A stretch of DNA of 20,497 bases from Obelidium mucronatum (Eukaryota; Chytridiomycota; Chytridiomycetes; Chytridiales; Chytriomycetaceae): the NCBI GenBank assembly GCA_025765595.1, contig JAIVFH010000431.1, positions 1 to 20,497 on the forward strand, read 5' to 3'. How positions within the stretch are numbered: position 1 is the stretch's first letter; the number at the start of each line of letters is the position of its first letter. Of this stretch, positions 16,061 to 20,497 are shown piece by piece. The notes beneath the pieces are model-generated. The model did no database searches, was not told the origin of the DNA, and saw only the letters and a program-made list of their open reading frames with translations. A program made the position numbers and the translations under genes.

Positions 16061-17463
16061 TCACTTTTTTGCAGAATTTACTTTGTATAAAGCCATGACG
16101 ACTCCTTTGCTATTGACGCGCCCACCTAAATCGGTGCCCTCTCCAATCACATCATCTTCACATTTGTAGAACAAGGAGCTGCCCCGCAGTCTGGTATATG
16201 TGATGAACCTTCCCTCTGCCTGTGTGACAAACCCGTGTAATCGATACAGTGTATTGAGTTTCTTGCTGTTGTTGCTGGTTGTCTGTGTTGCTTCTGGGGA
16301 GACAGCAAATCCAAGATCCAAGTCCATTGGCACTTCTACTGAAGTTCGATGGAATATTTTGGATTTAGAGCCATTATTATTAGTAGAAGACGCGGTTTCT
16401 GTCAGGGGCCGCTTGAATATGAGGACGAGAAGGTCAGGTAAATGCGTAAGTAGAGTTTTTGGGTTGGCTGCCTCTGCTACTTCAAAAGATTTTTCCGAGA
16501 TTTTAGCTCTGGATATATCGGGGCTGGCAAAGCCATTATTTGTGTCGCTTCGTTTTGAATTTGCTGAAGCAGTAGTAGTAGGTCCACCGAAAAAGAAGAT
16601 GGGAGGAGGTTTGAGTCCAAAGCGTTTTCGAATGAGTGATACAACATCAACGCTTTCGCTTTCCGCATAACCATTCAATGGAATAGAAAGAGAGAAACTG
16701 GTTGAGCTAGTTGTCGCGAGTTCTTCATTGAGACCGCTTTGTAAGGAATTGTGGAGAGTGCTTCCACGCGATTCATCGACGCGTGATTGACTGTCGACTG
16801 AGTCAGTTGATACATTTGTGGCATTGTTGTTGTTGAATTTGGAGAGAAGGTTGGTTGTTGAGGACGACGACGATGCTGACAATTTATCAGAGGTGGTGTC
16901 CATACGAAAACGTTTTCCCATTTTGGAGTTTACAAGCACTCCTTGAATTAAAAACTGAATCACTGTTTCGTAGTTTTCCACAAATGCGATATCATTCGGT
17001 TCTGCGGAGGTGGTGGTTTGTATAGTTGACATGGATCCTGATTCGAGCAACTGGACAAGGTCGGACATCATCTCGGCACTCACTGCTTCTGAAGTATGAA
17101 TCTTGCGAACTGTGGATACAAATAGGCGTGTGTTTTCATGGATGGGTTCAACTGGCATCTCATCTGTGATCTCTGGGATATTCGTTTAAATGATGTTTTT
17201 ATGACACTATCCGCCGCTAATACCTTGTAGGGCCATGAATATCTGAAGCAGTGCGTGAGTCAAAGATAAGCCCCGAAGCTTTCTTTCGTTTGGCAGCCCT
17301 GAGATCTGGTCTGGTGCAGAATACGACAAACACGGCTCCTGGTCAAATTCTTCAGGCGGTGCATAAACGATGACTTGGGGCGCTTTAAAGTAATAAAGAG
17401 GTTGGGTTTAGTTTTTGGTCTTTTGTGCTTGTGTTTGGCGGTTTGCTAACCTGAAAGCGGCAT
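16061..17463 (-). CDS. USP-like ubiquitin hydrolase homologue, probably inactive, 427 aa
   Basis: Minus-strand exons 17463-17451, 17382-17224 and 17172-16061 join in phase. The C-terminal third matches the USP fold: LPDLLVLIFKRPL (usual LPxxLxxxLKRF), VEVPMDLDL, then NTLYRLHGFVTQAEG and LFYKCEDDVI, ending GVVMALYKV. The motif that normally reads GHYxxY is GRFITY here, with Arg379 in place of the catalytic His. Near the N-terminus GLPNERKLRGLSLTHALLQ stands where GLxNxGNTCYxNSxLQ is expected, so the Cys is also missing. The middle holds Ser/Asn-rich low complexity. A pseudo-deubiquitinase that binds ubiquitin or acts as a scaffold is the best guess. The first exon (MPLSA) is short and the least certain part. 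The gene is convergent with the nucleoporin gene, whose stop is 62 nt away. Confidence 0.6.
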
Positions 17464-17983
17464 GTGGGTTCGTCGTTTTTACAAGACTTTCATTTCGGAG
17501 AATTCCGGAGCGCGAAAAATCAAAAAGCTGCTGGAGGTCTAAAAATGGCGTAAAAGACTGCCGTTTCTTCTTTTGTTGGAACCCCTTAAGCGCTCAAGTA
17601 CTTTGAAGGCTATGAGTGGTTGGAGGAAAACAATGGTGGCTTGTACATTTTTTAATCTTCTGGAATGAATTTCATTGATCAATGTTCGTCACTTAGCAGG
17701 TTCACCTGAGGTCATAGTGGTAAAACAACAAGGGACATTGCAGGAATGGGCCAGTTTTGATCAGAACCGCAACAGAGAACTCGAAAGAGGAAGCGGCAAA
17801 GATCGGTATTACACTTTATTTAGGCTTGTGAGGTTCAATTTGTTTCATCAAAAAGATGTTTCATTCATTTTGGCAACAAACGAGAATCAAAATTTAGGTT
17901 AATCAAAAATTTCATTTCTTTCAACGCCAAACTTGATAAAAGCTGGATGATTTCTTCACTTTTATCCTCAGCCATCACTCATC
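17464..17983. other. Divergent intergenic region between the USP-like and VWD genes
   Basis: The region should contain both promoters. GATAAAAG at 17935-17942 lies about 48 nt before the VWD gene start and may act as its TATA box. Three open segments on the plus strand (17453-17528, 17584-17632 and 17699-17902) could be joined by GT-AG splicing, but lack a clear ATG and a family match, so no gene is called. Confidence 0.35.
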
Positions 17984-20177
17984 ATGCTTTTTGAAACTAC
18001 TCTCCTACCTTTTCTCCTATGTCTTGCTACAAAAGCTCAAGGAGCTGTTGTTGAACCAAAGTGTGATGCGTCTGCACTCAACAACATGGTTATCTTTGAT
18101 CCACCAGTTCTGAGCTACGATTCTTCCAAAGTCGGTACCTCTTTCAAGGTTTCTCTCGCCAGTGCTGTGAATGGAACTTTTCAAGCTTCATTTTCACTTG
18201 ACGGCTACAAGTTTGACCAGTCAAGTGTCACTTTCACCCAAGAAAACTGGAGTAAGCCTCAAACAATTGTTGTTGTCGCCAACTCTGATTGTGTTGCATC
18301 CGGTGTCGCGAAATTGAAGATGAAGTTCAACATAAACGCTCCCTGTCTCGAAACCGTCCATCAATGCAGCGGAATCTATCAAGTAAACCACAGTACTGCA
18401 AAAGCCTTGTCTTGCTCCATTACTGGCGATCCCCACATTTCTACATTTGACCAGAGCAGTATTTCGTACCAAGGCGTCGGTGGCTTTTACTACGTCAAGG
18501 TAAGAAGAGACTTTCGCTGTAGAAGATAAATGTACTCATACGTTTTTTTAAGTCTGAGTTCTTTGAAGTGCAAGGTTATCAGTACCCATGCTCTTTGTTT
18601 TCGACGGTATCCTGCGTTGGCGCCGTTTCCATTCGATACGGGGACTCTGTTTTGATGCTGTCTGGAATGGAAAAACCAAGTCGTTTTGGATTTAACCATG
18701 AGGGAGCATCACTCACCCTGCTCTCAAAAACAATGGCCGGAATAGAATATACTCCAAAGGATGTCACCCGAGCAAAGTCATTCACTTTAACTACTCAATG
18801 CGGCAGTGTCGTCACAATCACTTGGAACAGTCTTCCATTCATGTCTGTTGAAATCCAGTTGGCACCTTTCTACAAAGGTATTGTGCAAGGACAATGTGCA
18901 GAGTCTGGCAACCGTCTCAGCAACAACTGGGCTATTCCACTTGAAAACTATCACATGAAGAACAGATACATTCCAGGCCCTTTTCCACTCGCAGGCTTGT
19001 GGGGAACTGGAATCACCAAGACCTTGGTTGTCGGCAAACTTATTACTCAGTTTGATAGAGTTTGGCAATGTAGCTACAGTCGCTACAACGACGGTCGCTC
19101 CACTTCCAACTGCTACACCAGTCATCCCTCCATACGATCCAAACGATCATGTTGTTATCACCCCCCGTAACAAAGACCACTACCGCCAGCCCCACTGCTA
19201 CTACGGCTACTGCAATATTGGTTGGAACCTCCACAAATGCTGCTACTTCCGCCTTTTCTACAATCGAGCAACCAAGTACTCAGACAACTGAAAATGAAAC
19301 AAAGCAAACGTCCACCAGCACTTTCCAAACCATTCCTTCAGTTTCGAAATCCAACAGCGTCGATGTGACCACCGCAGTTTCTTCATCGTCAAAACCAGAA
19401 AGTTCTGCTACTACTAGTTCAGCAACAACTGTCGATGTGGCCACAACCGCCATGGCAACCACATCTGGCACCGGAAACCCTCCTTACACTCCACCAAGTC
19501 CAGTGTACACTGAAGCAGACCATAAAACCGCCATAGATCAATGTACTGCAGTGATTGCTGGAGAGGCAGGATGCGCAGACTTAACAGATAACCGCATCCA
19601 ATTTATCATCAACGCGTGTGCAAAAGATGTTCTCGCTGCTGGAAACCACGACTTTACCGAGGGCCACAAACGCGCTGCTCACTCTAGCTGCTGCCAAGTG
19701 GCTACCACCATCATTCAATCCCCAGTGCAGATCGAAAACGCAACAGTTGCAGCGACAGCGGTCATCGTCGCCAATGGCTACGGAAACAATACTTGTCCAA
19801 ATAACTGCAGTGGACGTGGAAGTTGTGGCAATGCAGGATGCGCGTGTATAGCTGGATTCAGTGGAGTTGACTGTTCCGTCAACTTGGGTACTTTGGTTCC
19901 ACCCTCGCCCCAGCAGGGAGGATGTTCCCCACCTGTAGCTCTGGCAGAAAATCCAATTGTAAAAGCTATTTCTCAGAATCCAGTCTCCTATCCAGCAAAT
20001 CCCATCGTTTCCGCTCCTGTGGCAAGTGGTGCTGTGCCTCCAGCAGCCAATGTTGGGAACTCCATGCCAAAGCCTGCCAACGTTACAAGCACCAAGACCG
20101 TTAATAACCTGGTTTCTTCTGATTCGGCCATTGGTGCCTCTGTATTTGTATATTTCGCCATCGTTTCTTTTTTGTAA
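17984..20177 (+). CDS. Secreted VWD/EGF-domain surface protein, GPI-anchor type, frame broken in the linker
   Basis: Exon 1 is 17984-18499, followed by a 53-nt intron (GTAAGA...TTAAG) and a frame running from 18553. A signal peptide spans residues 1-20. A VWD-like domain starts at CSITGDPHISTFDQ, with YYVKSEFFEVQGYQYPC and YKGIVQGQCAESGNRLSNNW. Then the frame changes twice: near 19000-19060 and at the C6 run near 19160-19166. A 52-nt intron (18999-19050, GTGGGG...CTCAG, phase 2) would repair the first; the second looks like one extra C. After the Ser/Thr-rich linker come a Cys-containing domain (QCTAVIAGEAGCADLT), an EGF module (CPNNCSGRGSCGNAGCACIAGFSGVDC) and a hydrophobic C-terminus (AIGASVFVYFAIVSFL) typical of GPI signals. 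The likely role is adhesion or cell surface display. The domains are well supported; the exact frame across the linker is not. Confidence 0.72.
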
Positions 20178-20497
20178 ATCAGTTTCTGACAAACCGTAAA
20201 TATAGTAAAGACTTCATCTCCAAAAATTTTGCTTATCTTTACTCGATACTTTCGGATGCTTCTTGAATTTATGAAACAGAGTTTGACGAAATCTACATGG
20301 TACTCTTGTCGTGAAATTAACAGAGGAATTCCAAGAGAGCCTTGCGGGTTGTTAAGAGTGCTGTTGCGAGTCTCCATGTTTCTCAAACATTCAGGGTACT
20401 CTTGTCGTGAAAAGTCACTGGCAGAGGATCCATTTATCTGTCTTTGAGAAGTCAACTGTCGAAGTATTCATTCATCTGCGTTGGAGATCGCGTCAGA
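20178..20497. other. Right-edge region without a callable gene
   Basis: It starts with the 3' flank of the VWD/EGF gene. No protein family is visible on either strand. It contains the 18-bp direct repeat listed separately. Confidence 0.4.
20299..20412. repeat. 18-bp direct repeat, 96 nt apart
   Basis: GGTACTCTTGTCGTGAAA occurs at 20299-20316 and 20395-20412. The spacing of 96 is a multiple of three; in one minus frame both copies read SRQEY, and in one plus frame YSCRE. It may be coding sequence of a neighbour or a paired binding site. Confidence 0.75.

Noticed and set aside
19149..20177. Separate gene starting at the internal Met at 19149
   Set aside because: It lacks a signal peptide and begins in mid-linker; it is better read as the continuation of the VWD protein after a frame break.
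19988..20455. 155-codon minus-strand frame at the right edge
   Set aside because: More than a third overlaps the VWD/EGF gene in antisense, and no domain is visible in the rest.

Overview
The window looks like nuclear DNA of a fungus, probably an early-diverging, zoosporic (chytrid-like) one. Genes are compact and split by short GT-AG introns, mostly 50-110 nt. Intergenic DNA is AT-rich with long A and T runs. The genes include a secreted GH18 chitinase with chitin-binding modules, an Nsp1/Nup62 nucleoporin and a GPI-type surface protein with VWD and EGF domains. The chytrid placement is inference; no marker gene here proves it.

Layout, left to right. (1) 1-2361, minus: the 5' part of an ABCC-type ABC transporter, five exons in the window, with an in-frame TGA at a position where the family has Trp. 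(2) 2601-5484, plus: five short tandem genes encoding one family of 71-106 aa proteins that I do not recognise. Three of them share a promoter module. (3) 5788-7659, plus: a chitinase with one intron. (4) 7865-10207, minus: a three-exon gene for a protein with an N-terminal WW domain, one membrane segment and a C-terminal LEA_2-like domain. (5) 10208-11257: a divergent intergenic region. (6) 11258-12972, plus: an eight-exon gene for an unrecognised protein with two hydrophobic segments, a Lys/Ala-rich middle and a very long Glu-rich tail. (7) 13163-15998, plus: an Nsp1/Nup62 homologue with eight exons, the first only 4 nt long. (8) 16061-17463, minus: a USP-like protein that seems to lack its catalytic residues. 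(9) 17984-20177, plus: a secreted VWD/EGF protein whose reading frame breaks in the Thr-rich linker.

Three structures stand out. The first is the tandem small-gene family with its shared promoter. The second is a population of GC-rich hairpin repeats found only inside three introns, all three of which start with the same donor GTTGGT. Their stems change in a compensatory way while the 3-nt loops vary freely. The third is a repeated composition pattern inside exons: coding strands are C/A-rich just after an intron and G/T-rich towards the 3' end, in at least five genes on both strands.

The genes do not form a pathway. The likely functional groups are the five-paralogue cluster, and the cell-surface or wall genes (chitinase, VWD/EGF protein, WW-TM-LEA_2 protein). 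All gene models were spliced by hand from reading frame, GT-AG sites and phase.
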